DNA of 64,000 bases from Triatoma infestans (taxonomy: Eukaryota > Arthropoda > Insecta > Hemiptera > Reduviidae). The stretch spans positions 1 through 64,000 of the forward strand of contig JAAEAF010006912.1 of NCBI GenBank assembly GCA_011037195.1, in the 5' to 3' direction. Positions 23,802-36,337 of this stretch are shown here, one piece after another. Numbering within the stretch: position 1 is the stretch's first letter; every line of letters starts with the position of its first letter. The notes below the pieces were generated by a model. It was given only the letters and a program-made list of their open reading frames with translations, was not told the origin of the DNA and ran no database searches. A program made the position numbers and the translations under genes.

Positions 23802-26740
23802 TGCCGCCTGCCCTGAAGACTGGGCTTCAGCATTTACTGATTCGGGAGCGGACAGAGTTTGGCGAGCAAACGGCGGATGGTGCCGGAAGCGGTATGGACG
23901 TCGGCGACACGACTGATGGAGGGCGATGATGCGGCCTAAAGGCCATTGGCGCGGCGGAACATTGTTCTGTTGGACTATAACGACGGTGCCGGGGGCGACT
24001 TCCGTTGCGGGGAGGAGCCACTTGGTGCGTTGTTGGAGGGTATGAAGGTATTCTTGACGCCAGCGCTTCCAAAAGTCTGTTGAATGCGCTGGGTCAGGTG
24101 CCACCGGGACAGGCGATTGATATTGAGGGCGGTAACATCGCGCTCGGGAGGCGCGGTAAGAGGGCGGAAAACCAGAAAGTGGCCGGGCGTGTGGGGTTCC
24201 GGATCGTTCGGGTGGAAAGAGAGGGCGCACAGAGGGCGCGAGTTCAGGATCGCCTCGACGTCGGTGGTCACGGTGAGCAGCTCCTCGTAAGTGAGGCGCT
24301 GATCACCAATGACGTGGGTGAGATGGTGTTTGGCGGTCTTAATAGCCGTTTCCCAGAGGCCTCCAAAATGAGGACTGGCCGGGGGGATAAATCTCCACTC
24401 AATGCCAGCGGAAGCGGCAGCGCGATAGACCGCTTGTTGGTGACATTCGTCACTCAACAGGCGACCGAGTTCCCGAAGTTCGTTGTGGGCCATTGTTAAA
24501 AGTTAGTGCCATTGTCGGAAAAGATGGTGGTCGGGAGTCCCACGGCGAGCGGTGAAACGGCGGAAGGCGGTGAGGAAGGCAGATGTAGACAGCTCCGACG
24601 CGATCTCGAAGTGCACGGCTTTGGTGGTGAAGCAGATGAACGCCACCAAATAACCTTTAGTGACCACCGCGCAGCGGAGGCGAGCACTAGAGATGGCGAA
24701 TGGGCCGGCGAAGTCAACGCCGGTCACGGTGAAGACGGTGGCAGCGGAGACGCGTTGTGAGGGGAGATTGCCCATGGGTTGGATGACGGGGCGCGGTTTG
24801 GCGGTAAAGCATCGGTTGCATTTCCCGATGCGATGGCGCACCACATTGCGTCCATCCAGGATCCAATAATGGCGGCGGATATAGGCGTGAGTGGCGAGAG
24901 CTCCGGCGAGTAGAAAGAAGGCGAATATGGGCGTCGTCGATGATGAGCTGGGTGAGTGGATGTTTCTTGGGGAGCAAGGAGGGATGGCGAAAACCATATG
25001 GCAGGGGGGCAGACGAGAGCCGCCCGCCGACGCTGAGTACCTGCTGATCATCAACAAACAAGTGCAGTTGGCGCACAAGGCGGTGTCGAGATCGCGGGTC
25101 ACGGGCCTCTTGGATTTCTTTATCCAGGTGCGTGGATTGGGCCAGGCGTATTAAGGCGAGAGTGGCAAATTGGATCTCAGAGGCGGTGAGGAATCCGGTG
25201 CGGCGAGCGGAGGGATTGCGGCAGTTGAAGAGAAAGCGCAGACAGTAGGCGGTTACGCGCTGTAGGGCAGCAAGCGACGAGAAGCGTTCAAAGACGGTGT
25301 CTTCCTCGGTGGCGGCAACAAGCACAATCGAGGCGGGGGGCTTGGCCTCTTGTCCGATGAAAGCCTCATCAACAGGTGCGGGTGTGTGAGGCCAGGAGGC
25401 GGGAGCGGCGGCGAGCCAAGAAGGCCCCTTCCACCACAAGGGGTGATCCTGGAGATGGTGAGGCGCTACTCCTCTAGAGGCGCAATCGGCAGGGTTGTCC
25501 TGGGAAGAGACATGGCGCCACTCGTTAGGCAGAAGGAGATCTTGAATTTCGGCTACGCGGTTGCCGACGAAAGTTTTCCAACGATGACTCTCCCCGCGAA
25601 TCCAGGCGAGAGTGACCGTGGAATCGGAGAATGTGGTAAGAAAGGCGCCTAGGTGTGGAAGTATGCGCGTGTTAGCCGCGTGGAGGAGTTTGGCGAGTAG
25701 GTGGGCGCCACATAATTCAAGGCGCGGTAAGGATAAAGATTTGTTGGGGGTCACCTTTGATTTAGCGGTGACGAGATGGACGTGGTGATGGCCATTTGCA
25801 GTGGTGGGGTGGAGGTACACGACGGCTGCGTAACCCGATTCAGAGGCGCCGCAGAATCCCACAAGGTGATGAGCTGAGGAGGGATGAACGTCGGGCAATA
25901 GGCGCGGTATTTGAAGGTGGTCAAGATCCGGGAGGTGACTTTGGAAGTCATGCCAAGGCGCGACGAGCGGGAAGGGTTTGATAACATTCTAATTAGAGGC
26001 GACATAGCTGGCGGAAGAACAGTTTGGCGCGGAAGGTAATGGGAGTAAGCCACCCGAGAGGGTCGAAGATGCGAGCCATCTGGCTGAGAACGGTGCGTTT
26101 GGTGGAGGCAGGATCACTCATGCGGACGGCGTAGAAGGTGTCCACAGTGGGGTTCCATCCTAGCCCCAAAATTTTGTGGACCGGGTCACGATCCAGGCAC
26201 AGCGGATCCTCAGACAGGGGGAGGCGGCAACGGTCAGGCGGAAGGCCCTGCAGGAGTGCGGGAGAGTTGGAAGCCCACTTCCGCAACTCGAACCCGCCCG
26301 CCATGAGCAGCTGCTGCAGTTGGGCGCGTAGGGCATGGGCTTCCGCCTCTGACGAAGCGCCGGTGAGGACATCATCGACGTACACGTCTTGGAGGAGGGT
26401 GGCCTGGGCCTGAGGATGCTTATCTCCTTCATCAGTCGCTAGTTGGCGAAGGGTCCGTAGGACGAGGTAAGGCGCGGAGGATACGCCGTAGGTCACCGTG
26501 TTCAGGCGGAAGGACGAAATGGGGTCCTGCTCAGAGAAGCGCCAAATGATGCGTTGAAAATCCCGCTGCTCGGGAGCGACCAGGATCTGGCGATACATTT
26601 GCCGCATGTCGGCGGTGAACACGAAGGCGTGAAGGCGAAAGCGTACATCGAGCGTGACGATGTGAGTAAAAGGTCATTCAGTGACCGGCCGTTAGAGGAG
26701 GCGCAGGAGGCGTTGAACACGACCCGCAACTTAGTAGTTC
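23796..26740 (-). pseudogene. BEL/Pao pol: reverse transcriptase, RNase H, integrase, frameshifted
   Basis: In order down the minus strand: 26730-26670 RVVFNASCASSNGRSLNDLL; 26622-25993 the reverse transcriptase with the YVDD active site (codons at 26371-26382); 25898-24714 an RNase H-like region (VGFCGASESGYAAVVYL) followed by the BEL-specific linker with the TRDPRSRHRLVR-type stretch and the HH-CC zinc region; 25102-24503 the integrase core start (VDFAGPF) and, in another frame, SDNGTNF; 24493-23975 HFGGLWETAIKTAKHHL with the third acidic residue; and 24230-23796 the integrase C-terminal NVPPRQWPLGRIIALH block. The reading frame shifts between most pieces. The N-terminal half of the reverse transcriptase is lost at the deletion point. 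Confidence 0.9.
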
Positions 26741-27059
26741 ATTAATTCGTTATCGAAAGGCGCGAATAAACGTAAAGGCGAATTTTACACACACTACTAA
26801 CTGCTTAGAAAGAAGCGGAAGGACAAGTTGCACAGGCGAGGGCTAGACGGTAACTGAAGTAATTCTATAGAAGGAGAACGGTTTAAGAGGTGGGAAAAAT
26901 AATCGAAAAGCGGGAATCAGGAAAGATAGAAGGCGCCGCCAATCCCACCCCACAAGAGGGAGGTAATAGGGTGGGAAGGCGTGGGAAATATGCGGGCGAT
27001 GAAATAATTTTAAAATAGCGAGGCAAAGTTAATCCCTCAAAGGGGGCCTCGACCTAACA
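26741..27059 (-). repeat. 5' LTR of BEL/Pao element, truncated
   Basis: 319 bp matching the outer part of the left LTR. Similarity stops sharply at 26740/26741, where pol sequence begins. The lost part would hold R-U5 and the primer binding site. Confidence 0.85.
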
Positions 27060-27064
27060 CATAT
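27060..27064. repeat. Target site duplication of BEL/Pao element, right
   Basis: CATAT immediately after CCTAACA, identical to 23085-23089. Confidence 0.85.
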
Positions 27065-27069
27065 ATTAT

Positions 27070-27450
27070 ACTAATGTGTACTGTAGAGGAAAGCATAACG
27101 CTACTGTTTTTCTAGACCCCCAAAAATTAATTTCAAGGGAAAATGTTTCAAAAACGAGAGAGGTATTTATGTGTGTTGAGAGTATACATAGTTTAAAGAA
27201 AATCGTTAGAGCCTTTTCAAGAAATGCACATGCAATACAGACCATTCGCTAAAAGCATTTTTTTTATATTCAAAGGATTCCAAAATATGTCTTTCCGGTG
27301 AAAACTTAATCTCGAAAATCGGCACGATTGTAATACTTCTTCCTCTTTCTAGGAGTAAGAGTAAGTAATATAAGTTTGAGGAAATTTGTCAGTTGAATCT
27401 GTGTAAACTATCTAAAAAGAAAGTCGCGTAAGTTTGCACATCAGATTTTT
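27070..27450 (-). repeat. ACTTTCTCTTACT-family fragment
   Basis: Contains the family blocks AAAATTAATTTCAAGGGAAAA and TCTTTCCGGTGAAAAC-like, then AGTAAGAGTAAGTAA at 27354, and a CACATCAGATTTTTTCC tail at 27437-27454. Confidence 0.5.
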
Positions 27451-27778
27451 TCCATAGGGTCGCGGTGGTGTAGGCTCAATAGCCAACCCACACAGAATCT
27501 AATTAGCTGTAATTATTACAATTCTAATAATTTTTTTTGAATTTTCAAGTTTTACTAAAAACTAACGATGTACAAAAAATATTAAACATTCGGTGGTAGC
27601 CAGTCCAATTTGATGGACGTTGAATACTAGATATTAACTTCGATTATCGACAGCTAGATAACTAACATCGATTTCTTTTAAAGGAAGATTGTAACCTCCC
27701 AATACATTACCCCCTGAGTGCGGCTATATTGGTCATTTGATATACGGTTTATTATGATATTTGATTTTAGTTTGGGTC

Positions 27779-28606
27779 ATGAGATATGCTCAGTTAGTTA
27801 TTGGCCCTGCTGGAAGTGGTAAATCCACGTATTGTGCAGCCGTGGTACAGCATTATGCCTCTTGCAAAAAGGTAATCGAAGTAGTTAATTTAGATCCGGC
27901 TGCTGAATATTTTTCTTATGAACCACTTGCAGATATTCGTGAATTAATACATGTGGATGATGCTATGGAAGATGAAGATTTAAAATTCGGCCCAAATGGG
28001 GCCCTTGTTTACTGTATGGAATATTTTTTAGAAAATCCAGAATGGCTGAAAGATAATCTTGGAGAGGATGACGGAGATTATATTTTATTTGATTGCCCTG
28101 GGCAAATTGAATTGTATACCCATATGACAACAGTGAAACAATTTATTTCACTGTTGAAGAACATGAATTTTCATATTTGTGCAGTGTTTCTGATTGATAG
28201 CCAGTTTATGGTAGATGGTACTAAATTTTTATCTGGTACGATGGCAGCACTTTCTGTCATGGTGAATTTAGAAGTGCCACATGTAAATATACTGAGTAAA
28301 ATGGATCTCTTGAGTAAATCGGCCAGATCAAAGATAGATAGCTATTTAGATCCAGACCCGCATTTTCTAATCGGTGAAGTTGAAGCTAACTCTCGATGGA
28401 ATAAAAAATATAGAAAATTAACAGAAAGCATTGGGAAAATTATAGATGATTATAGTTTAGTTAAGTTTTACCCACTGAATTTGAAAAATGAGGAAAATCT
28501 AGCTGACATACTTCTCACAATAGACAATATTATCCAGGTCGGAGAAGAAGCCGATGTTAAAACTAGAGATTTTGACTATCCAGATTTAGAAGATAATGAT
28601 GATTAA
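27779..28606 (+). CDS. GPN3: GPN-loop GTPase 3
   Basis: 275 codons in a single exon, close to the usual 284 of human GPN3. GPN3 pairs with GPN1 and helps assemble and import RNA polymerase II into the nucleus (family knowledge). Motifs seen: P-loop GPAGSGKST at residues 9-17, NLDPAAEYF at 37-45, the family-defining Gly-Pro-Asn loop in FGPNGALVYCMEYF at 70-83, switch II DCPGQIELYTH at 105-115, DSQFMVDGTKF at 140-150 and the guanine-binding SKMD at 173-176. The start is taken at the ATG giving MRYAQLVIGP, which aligns with other GPN3 proteins; the frame is open six codons further upstream but without an ATG. A TTTTAG just before the start could end a 5' UTR intron. No gene overlaps it; the next gene lies about 11 kb downstream on the opposite strand. 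Confidence 0.96.
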   Translation: MRYAQLVIGPAGSGKSTYCAAVVQHYASCKKVIEVVNLDPAAEYFSYEPLADIRELIHVDDAMEDEDLKFGPNGALVYCMEYFLENPEWLKDNLGEDDGDYILFDCPGQIELYTHMTTVKQFISLLKNMNFHICAVFLIDSQFMVDGTKFLSGTMAALSVMVNLEVPHVNILSKMDLLSKSARSKIDSYLDPDPHFLIGEVEANSRWNKKYRKLTESIGKIIDDYSLVKFYPLNLKNEENLADILLTIDNIIQVGEEADVKTRDFDYPDLEDNDD

Positions 28607-28627
28607 TTTAAAAACAAATGTGCTCAT

Positions 28628-28633
28628 AATAAA
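28628..28633 (+). promoter_or_regulatory. Possible GPN3 polyadenylation signal
   Basis: AATAAA lies 22 bases after the stop codon. Others follow at about 29103 and 29325-29331. Which one is used cannot be told from the sequence. Confidence 0.4.
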
Positions 28634-28639
28634 ATGTAA

Positions 28640-30220
28640 CTTATGCAATTTACGTTCAACCAAAAATATAATTTCTCCATTTATTTTTCTATACGCATGG
28701 GACGCTTATAAAATTCCCATTTCAATTATAAGTACGTGGTTTTTGAGGGTGTATCAGCAGCGACGCCGAGACGTCTGAAGAAATACTCATTCTTTCCAGC
28801 AACAGGGAATCACAAATCTTATTAATCTAACCTCTTCAATGTATGTTTCTGTTTACATATTTTTCAGGTACTTAAATGAGATTTCGTAATACTATGGCTT
28901 TCAGTAAAAGCACAATTATTTTACAATTGGTAGAGTGAATACTTTCAAAAGTCTTTAAGAAGTACTAAATATTCTATTACAAGATTTGTTCCTGATGTAT
29001 AATTTATAGCAGCTCTATTTGGTAAAACATTAAAATACCTGAAATGTATTTACTTTCCTGTAGTATATCCTTGTGAAATTTAAGTTTGACATGTTGCTTC
29101 AAATAAAGAATCTAAATTATATTTGAGGCAAAAAATTATTTTAACATTTTAAAATATCAGCAAAATTTTTTCATTACCTTAATTTTATATAGTTCTATTA
29201 TTGTATTTAGATCTTTTATAAAATGCTAAAATTTTATTTCCAGAGTACTGTTTAAACAAATGTTTCTTATAATGGATTCCATTTGATGAATTGTTAATTA
29301 TAAACTAAAAATATTGTGCCTAAGAATAAAAATCTGAATAGAAAAATGTATATTGTAATTTGTTAATGCTATAACTGTAAAGATGTTTGATTAAATTTAG
29401 GGTTAATAAAAAATTCACTGTCATTTCATAATTTTTTTTAGAAAGAAGTAATAAACATTGTTTTAAAAGCGAGTATTCTTTTTTGTAATTACTAAAAATT
29501 TCTAAAACCTATTATTTGCAAAAATGTTTATTGAAACTGGCATTTATCCTGAGTAGATTATCAACCTGTTAAGTTTGTTTCCAGCTAATATATTTTGTCT
29601 TATACCTTTGCGGACTTAAGGCACACAAATACTGGCAGGAAATTAGGTTATGAAACTATTTGACATACACATTATTGGATTTAATCTTTTTAATTTCCCT
29701 AATCTGCAAGTCATTTTTAAAAGGTACTTTTTCATTATCAGACATCCTGAACTTCTCTAGAGTACATATTGCTATATTCAATTTTAGAAAACTGTCATCA
29801 TTAAAGTATTTTAAGTAGTAAGAGAAAAAAAAGGCATGAAATTTCACTGAATATACTCATCAGCCAATTAGATTAGAGATCAGTTTGAATGATTACTTTT
29901 TTTTTAATGAGGTAATGTGGATATTGCGACTTTGAAAGATCTATTGCGTCCCTCAACTCCTGCCTGGATTAGACCTCTCAGCAAACAGCCAATGGCGACT
30001 ATGGAAATTTTAATATTGTCTCGCGAATATTAAAGCCGTATTCGTTAACGAAGAGTTGAAACAATAATTCCAAATAATTTATCCACTGCCGAAGAGCCTA
30101 ATTTTTATAAAGCTACCGTGTAAATTTGTCGCTTAATATATTTCCAAAAGTTACTATACAAAAATTATAATTAAAAGTAAACAAGAAAAACATAGTGTTC
30201 GCAAATTTGAGAAAAATTTA
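28640..30220. other. AT-rich intergenic region after GPN3
   Basis: No gene recognised. An AGTAGTAAGAGAAAA word at 29815 is a relic of the dispersed family. The 63-codon minus frame at 29656-29847 is not convincing. Confidence 0.35.
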
Positions 30221-30224
30221 AAAA

Positions 30225-30760
30225 AGGGCTCGCATGAGCGGGCCCCTTTGTGTAATTCATCACAGCCTACACAGCATACTTCCTCTGTATCTCTAATAAA
30301 TTTCAAGGTCTGAAAGGTTCTCCTCAGAACCTTATTACTGAGTGTTCAGAGAGACTGGTTTCTATTCAGGTTCCGCCCCATGGAGGAGGTTACTGCGCCA
30401 TTCCTTGCCAGATTTATCTTACACTCATGCCTTCTACACTTAACATTCACTGGTATTCACCCAATGTAGGGTAGTTCTAGACAGTAAGTTTGCAGAGACA
30501 TTCCTCCGTATCATTTTTGTACGGATGACATTGAACTGAATGCTTTGATGGCGGCCTTGCATATCTGAATGAATAATGAAATCCTGAGTCCGTAATATCA
30601 GTCGTGGATCTGAACTGGAGGACACACCTAGGAAACATGCCCATTGCCTGATTCTAAGCTCATCAGACACTCCAGTCTCCCTTCCCTCAGGTATCTCATC
30701 TCATTCTCTGTACCATCTTGCAGAGATATGTTCTTTAAAAATATTCAGAGCAGATTCATT
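30225..30760 (-). other. Higher-GC segment with unidentified minus-strand frames
   Basis: This block stands out from the AT-rich surroundings. A 76-codon open frame at 30670-30440 (starting MSDELRIRQWACFLG) continues in broken frames towards 30240 (RNGAVTSSMGRNLNRNQSL). It looks like an old coding transposon fragment, but I could not place it in a family. It could also be a decayed host gene. Confidence 0.35.
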
Positions 30761-30779
30761 GCTCTTCAGCATAATATTT

Positions 30780-33115
30780 TTAAGATATTGCATGCAAGGA
30801 ACAACACACAATAGAGGAGCTGAAAAAAATTGTTTTTTCTTTTTTATTATTATTGTAACAATTCGATTATAATAAATTCAATTGCTATTCATATAATTAT
30901 TTTATTCAATTATTTTTATTATGGTACAAGAAGTCCTTATCCAAGTTTATTTCTAATAATTCACTGTTTATTCATTAATTTAAGGAAAAAAAAATCTTTA
31001 CACAAATTATTAAAAAAAAAAATAAAATAAGTGGAGGGGGCAAGCAAAAAAATTTGTTATCAAGACATACAAAACAGTACTGACATTGATTTCAAAAATA
31101 ATAACGATAATGAAATAAATGAACATATTTTGAGCACATTAAAAAAAAAAATTAAATTATTAAAACAATAATAATAATAATTTAATGAGAAAAAAATCAT
31201 TTGTTCCCAATCAAATAAAGGTCAGTCTAAGATATATATATTTTTTTTTATTTTTAATTTTTTTTTTTTTTGGATATTACGAATTTTTAATTTAAAACAA
31301 CTATATACCATCAATAATTGACTCATTCCATCCTTATTTTTTTAAAAATGTGCCTTAAATGTTATTATTTTGTATTTATTTGTTTTTTTTTTTAATTTCT
31401 TCAAATACAAAAAGGACATCCAAAACACTCATTTGTACTTTATTCATTATTAAGGACTAAATTATTATTTTTTTAACTTCATGTTTTAAATGTTTTTAGA
31501 AAATAAAATGTTAAAAAAAAGGAGAGGCTTGTAGATTGTGGTTTTTATACGGAAAAAATAAGGACAAACTTAAAATTAATACATGCTCTTTTGGGGGGCA
31601 GGGTTTATTAAAGTATAGAATAAATTAAAAGAAACAACAGTAATAAAATTACAACTAATAACAGGCTAATATTATTAATAAAAAAAAAGAAAGAAAACTC
31701 ACAAAATAGGTAACTATCACGAAATAAAATTGCTTAATTCTGGGGGCCATATTCATGTGAAAAGTTTTGATAATTTAGACAATATGTTACAAAAAAATAC
31801 TAAATCACATTATTTAATTTATCTTTATTAAATCTCTAGAATAATTTCTTTTTTAAATAAAGTAGGATGAAATCTCAATAAATAAAAAGTTACTACCTGA
31901 AAAGACTGTATATATTAAACTTTAGATTATTTGAGGTCACCCATCCGGCAGTCAATCAAATTGGACTCACTTTAACATTTGCAACCAATATCAATAAGGA
32001 AAAGTTATAGAACCAAAGATCTTCCATATAAGACAAACACTTTATGTTTTATAATTACTGATTATGATATAACTGTATACAATCAAAATAATAATAATTT
32101 GAAAATGAATGTTTGCTAATGAAAAGTAACGATATACTCAAATCAATAGAGGTATGGTTACAGAAATTATTTCTTTTCATAAATGTAGACTATACGTATA
32201 TTATTTAAAATTAAAATATTTACAATTATTATTATAATTGGATAGTGTAATGCGTATAAAACACTTGCAACACCGTTTGGTGAAATCTTATCCTTTAATA
32301 TGTACCAGATTGGTTGAAATACTGAAAATTGACTGAAAAATTACCACTCAAATGATATCTTAGAGTTTCTATTAGAGTGGAGCCCTCTTTCTATGATCAT
32401 ATAAACAAGGTACGTGACATGTTTAATCTAGCCGAAAGTACTGAAAAATTATAGCATTCGTTAATTATCAACATCGTTGAGAAAATAACACCGTGAATTA
32501 TTATAGGACAAACATGGGTGAAATTCCACTAACTGCCCACCCTTTCTGCAAACCACTTCTAACACATTATTGGTAAACATTTATTTTCATTGTTCTTTCT
32601 AATTTTTCCATACATTTTCAAACTCTTCTTTCTATTCTTCACACTACCAAAATTTTTGAAGTTTCCTGATTCCAAAAACAATAATTCACTATACACTGCT
32701 TTCAAAAACAACTTTCACTTTCAATTCAATATGAGCGAGTTGTCAGAGAAGATTCTGGAAGTTCGGTGTTGTGGAGCACATAGATTATTTATCTTTTAAA
32801 GCTGAATAAACTTGGCTAAACTTTACTTATGGCCCTCATAACAGAAGTGCGCAAAAACAGAACTTTGATCCACTTATTTTCGAGTTTGACCACCAAGGAT
32901 TTGGGAAATGGGTCCGTAGAGATTACAGAAGGGCAGCAAATATTAAAACAATATTTATGAGCAGTTCCACTTAATGCATTACTATACACTAAACTCAAGG
33001 GACCACCATAAGTACACTTTTACCATAAAATCAATATTTCCTATTATACAGTCAGGGAAATAAAATTTGTATATTTTCTTCTAAAAAGTAAATTATTCTT
33101 AGAAATTAATAATGA
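30780..33115. other. Very AT-rich intergenic region
   Basis: Long A and T runs and microsatellite-like stretches. No frame with recognisable protein content. 32520-32810 is slightly richer and includes short open frames only. It may be the far 3' UTR of the minus-strand AF10 gene or plain spacer; the sequence does not decide. Confidence 0.35.
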
Positions 33116-33117
33116 CA

Positions 33118-34005
33118 GGTAATTATGCAGAAGCAGTCCCCCAAGATGGCCGACCACTAAATTTACTAACCTTCTCACTCCCACTCTTCTATCACACTCA
33201 CTACAAACTCCAAAACATCGATAATCTCATTTACGATTATTTATCGCCTTGTTACACCTACTGCAAGTAGTAAAATAATTTAACAATCTTTTTGGCAACA
33301 GTTCCCACACCACCTTTGAGGTATGTTGCTCGGCGCGTGTCGCTTTTTTATTAGGTGACCGATCACCAGGATAAATGAGTTGCCAGTCAAGAATTATAAA
33401 TATTCAATAGATACAAATTACGGATTACAATTTAAATGTATTCTGGATTTGGAATGTATTAACTCAGTTTTCCACTTTCGGTACTTTTCCGTTAGCCGGG
33501 CGCAAGCGAAAAAGTGTTTACAATTCATTAATATTTGTTTATAGTTGAACTTGATTTGCTTAGTATTAATTAATATTTGTTTATAGCTGAACGTTTTCGA
33601 AATTTATTCCGTTGACTGTTTTGTCATTCGCTTCGACTTGGCTCCCGAGCGGAACAACACTTTTTCGCTTGCGCCCGGCTAACGGAAAAGTACCCTACTT
33701 TCATTAGGAGAAATGAGAATCTATTCATTAATTACAATTAGGCACCAATGAAAAGAAAATAATAATGAAATAATTGTAAAACATGCAAATAGTTTATTAA
33801 AAAAATGTTAAAGTTTAAAACAAGGGAAAAAAATGAATTATTGTAGAAAATTATATATAAAATTGACATTAATAAGAAGAAAAGAAATCGAAATATACAT
33901 AATCGAAGTATTTAACCCAGCACATGAGTGATAGAAGAGTGGGAGTGAGAAGGTTAGTAAATTTAGTGGTCGGCCATCTTGGGGGACTGCTTCTGCATAA
34001 TTACC
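33118..34005. repeat. Nested perfect inverted repeats
   Basis: Outer arms of 78 bp (33118-33195 and 33928-34005) are exact complements. Inner arms of about 38 bp (33481-33518 and 33657-33695) are also exact complements, with high GC (GTTAGCCGGGCGCAAGCG) for this region. The loop between the inner arms holds a direct repeat of TTAATATTTGTTTATAG (about 33529 and 33570). The outer arm contains CAAGATGGCC, which resembles the YY1/Pho site. No coding sequence is inside. It may be a MITE-like foldback or an inverted duplication. Confidence 0.85.
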
Positions 34006-34009
34006 CAAT

Positions 34010-36330
34010 TATATAATCAAGATTTAATTTTTAATAACAATTTTATGTTTCCTAAAAAAATTACCTAATAATGTCCTAAATGACATTTCTTTAGGAGAGT
34101 CATGAACTGGCCTCTATACATTTTTTTTGTAATTTAACTACCATGGAATACGTCTGTGCAAGTCTTCAGTAAAACTCTTTAAACAAAACGGTAAATGTGA
34201 AAAGAAATCAATCGATAAAGTTCCACACATTAAACACAGAAATATACAAGATACGATCACTATTTTATGGGTGAACCACAATGGAATAAATAATTAAGGC
34301 AAACCTAACCTCCACTAAAAGAGCACAGATACAAAAAATAATAATAGATTTATACAAAATTCCCTATTGTAATTAGATCACTAAGAGAATACAGTTTAAA
34401 TAATAAAACATACAATCTAGAAGTAACCTCCACATTGCACTACAAGCCACCTGAACTTTCAAAATACAAAAGGAAACCCGCCAATTTATAATACAACAAA
34501 AAGATATATATATACACTTAAAGAAAATATGTACATGTTTCCGAAGTTTTTAGGCCTATTAACGTGCATGACTTTTATTTTGCTTTCCACTAATTATTAT
34601 CTATATACAACACAAAAAAAGTTTAAAAAAGATTCGAAAAGAATATTTCGATGGCAGTTAATAATAAAAAAAAAATATTTCTTCATGAAATAGTATATAC
34701 ATAAGAGACTTTATTTGGGAATTATCCTAACTTGGTTGGAGATCGGCCATTTAGTTTGCACGAAGTTTAAAATAATAAGGGCACTTAACAATTTTGGCTT
34801 AATGTTTTCTCTTGATTTTTATTATTATTAATGTAAATTTCAAACACTCAAATAAGTATTTGAAATTAGAAAAATGCAATGACATGAAATATAAAGTAAT
34901 AAACTGCTATAAATTTAAAAAGAACGATAATTTTTTAGGCGATAATCTCGATTATCTAATAAAAATGGATCGATAATAATGAAGAATTATAATGAAACAG
35001 AAGTAATTGATGATGTACCTTCACAATCAGAAAACATTTTAATAAATAATATAGTTTCAACACTAACAAGTAATGCAATTCAATTCAGTTAATATTCTGA
35101 ATTTTAGTTCTAACTTAAAATAGCTCGAAATATTAATTCAGGTTTTTTTTGGAGGAGGACTTCATGAGAAGTTGTATTTGTTTTTTATAGGTTAGTCAGA
35201 AAGTATAAAATCAAAATTCTTTCTGGCGTTTCAGAAATATTGCTTACATTCTCAGTACTTACAATAAAACAGTATTATTATAATTAAAATTTTGTTTATA
35301 ACCTTGAAAATGGAAATTTCAATTTTTTCCTGGCGAATAATGTCCTATCATTTTTTTTTTTTTATCGTCTTATTTTAATTTTTTTTCAAATAAAAATTAC
35401 TTAAAACATAAATGATACATAAATTAACCATTTTACCTTTACAAATGTGAAAACCACGAGGAAAGCTGTATAATATTTTTGATTAATATTTTTATAAAAA
35501 TTAGTTATAAGTTAAGGATGGTTTTAATTCAAATTAAATTACGAACAAGAAAAATACATCAAATGATGAAGGCTTCCCAAATACTGGCAATTTTTTCGAA
35601 ACCACTTTTTAATTAAGGAAATGAAAACTAGCATACGGGCAATTGATTCTTAATTGAGGCAACCAAAAAAAATCACAAGTTCCGTCCCGTGATAGGGGAA
35701 TTGTTGATGATGGTAATAGATTATCCAAGTTTGGCGACTGTTAGTTGCTTCCTTTAAAAAAAAGTCATGCCTACCGTAAAAAAAAAAATCCGCAGAATAT
35801 AGGATTTATTTTCTATATTCTTTTTCTATTTTCTAGGATTAGTTGTAAATTAATAATAAAAAAAATATTCTGGTAAGAATATGGGATTTGAAACTTGCAA
35901 TGAACTGCAGCTAAAGAGAAGGATGAAAAAGGTTAAATAACATTAATCTTTAAACTAAAGTGTTCTGTGTAATATCATCGAATTTGGTTAAATATTTATT
36001 TTGCCACGGAGGAGACCATTGAAGAGAAGTGAAAAATTCGTAAAATCAACTTTGATTATAAATCTCTTGAATGTTGCTCCTAGTTCCAAAATTAGTTATA
36101 CTTTCAAAGGAAATAAAAATACCCTAGGGAAAAAGTTCGTTTCCAAATAAAAAAATAAAATTGTCAACAAAGAACATCAAGCACTGAGCTAAAAAGAAAG
36201 AGAATTACTATTTTATAACTAATTAATCGCCAGTGCGCGCTTATCTAAGATAAAAACCAACTTTAGTGATTTACCTCTTTAATCGCCCATAATAAGTGTA
36301 GCCAGTTAGCGGGTGGCCAAAATGTCAATG
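34010..36330. other. AT-rich intergenic region, nothing recognised
   Basis: No frame, RNA gene or transposon motif was recognised. Confidence 0.35.
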
Positions 36331-36337
36331 AAGTATA

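Larger units (their letters stand above)
23090..27059 (-). mobile_element. BEL/Pao LTR retrotransposon, internally deleted
   Basis: A GC-rich block (clearly unlike its AT-rich surroundings) runs from TGTCACC to CCTAACA and is flanked by the 5-bp duplication CATAT. The coding direction is minus. The left (3') LTR is complete at 712 bp; the right (5') LTR keeps only its first 319 bp. Pol is present from the middle of the reverse transcriptase to the integrase end. The primer binding site, gag, protease and the first part of the reverse transcriptase are missing between 26740 and 26741. Frame changes break pol into at least five pieces. Such a copy could not move by itself. A 5-bp duplication and the pol order fit the BEL/Pao family. 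Confidence 0.92.

Noticed and set aside
24005..24499. 164-codon plus-strand open frame in the BEL/Pao element
   Set aside because: Antisense shadow of the integrase region in GC-rich DNA; no known protein content.
27761..27778. Upstream extension of GPN3 by six codons
   Set aside because: The extension begins with TTG, not ATG, and the GPN3 family starts at the M-RYAQ position.
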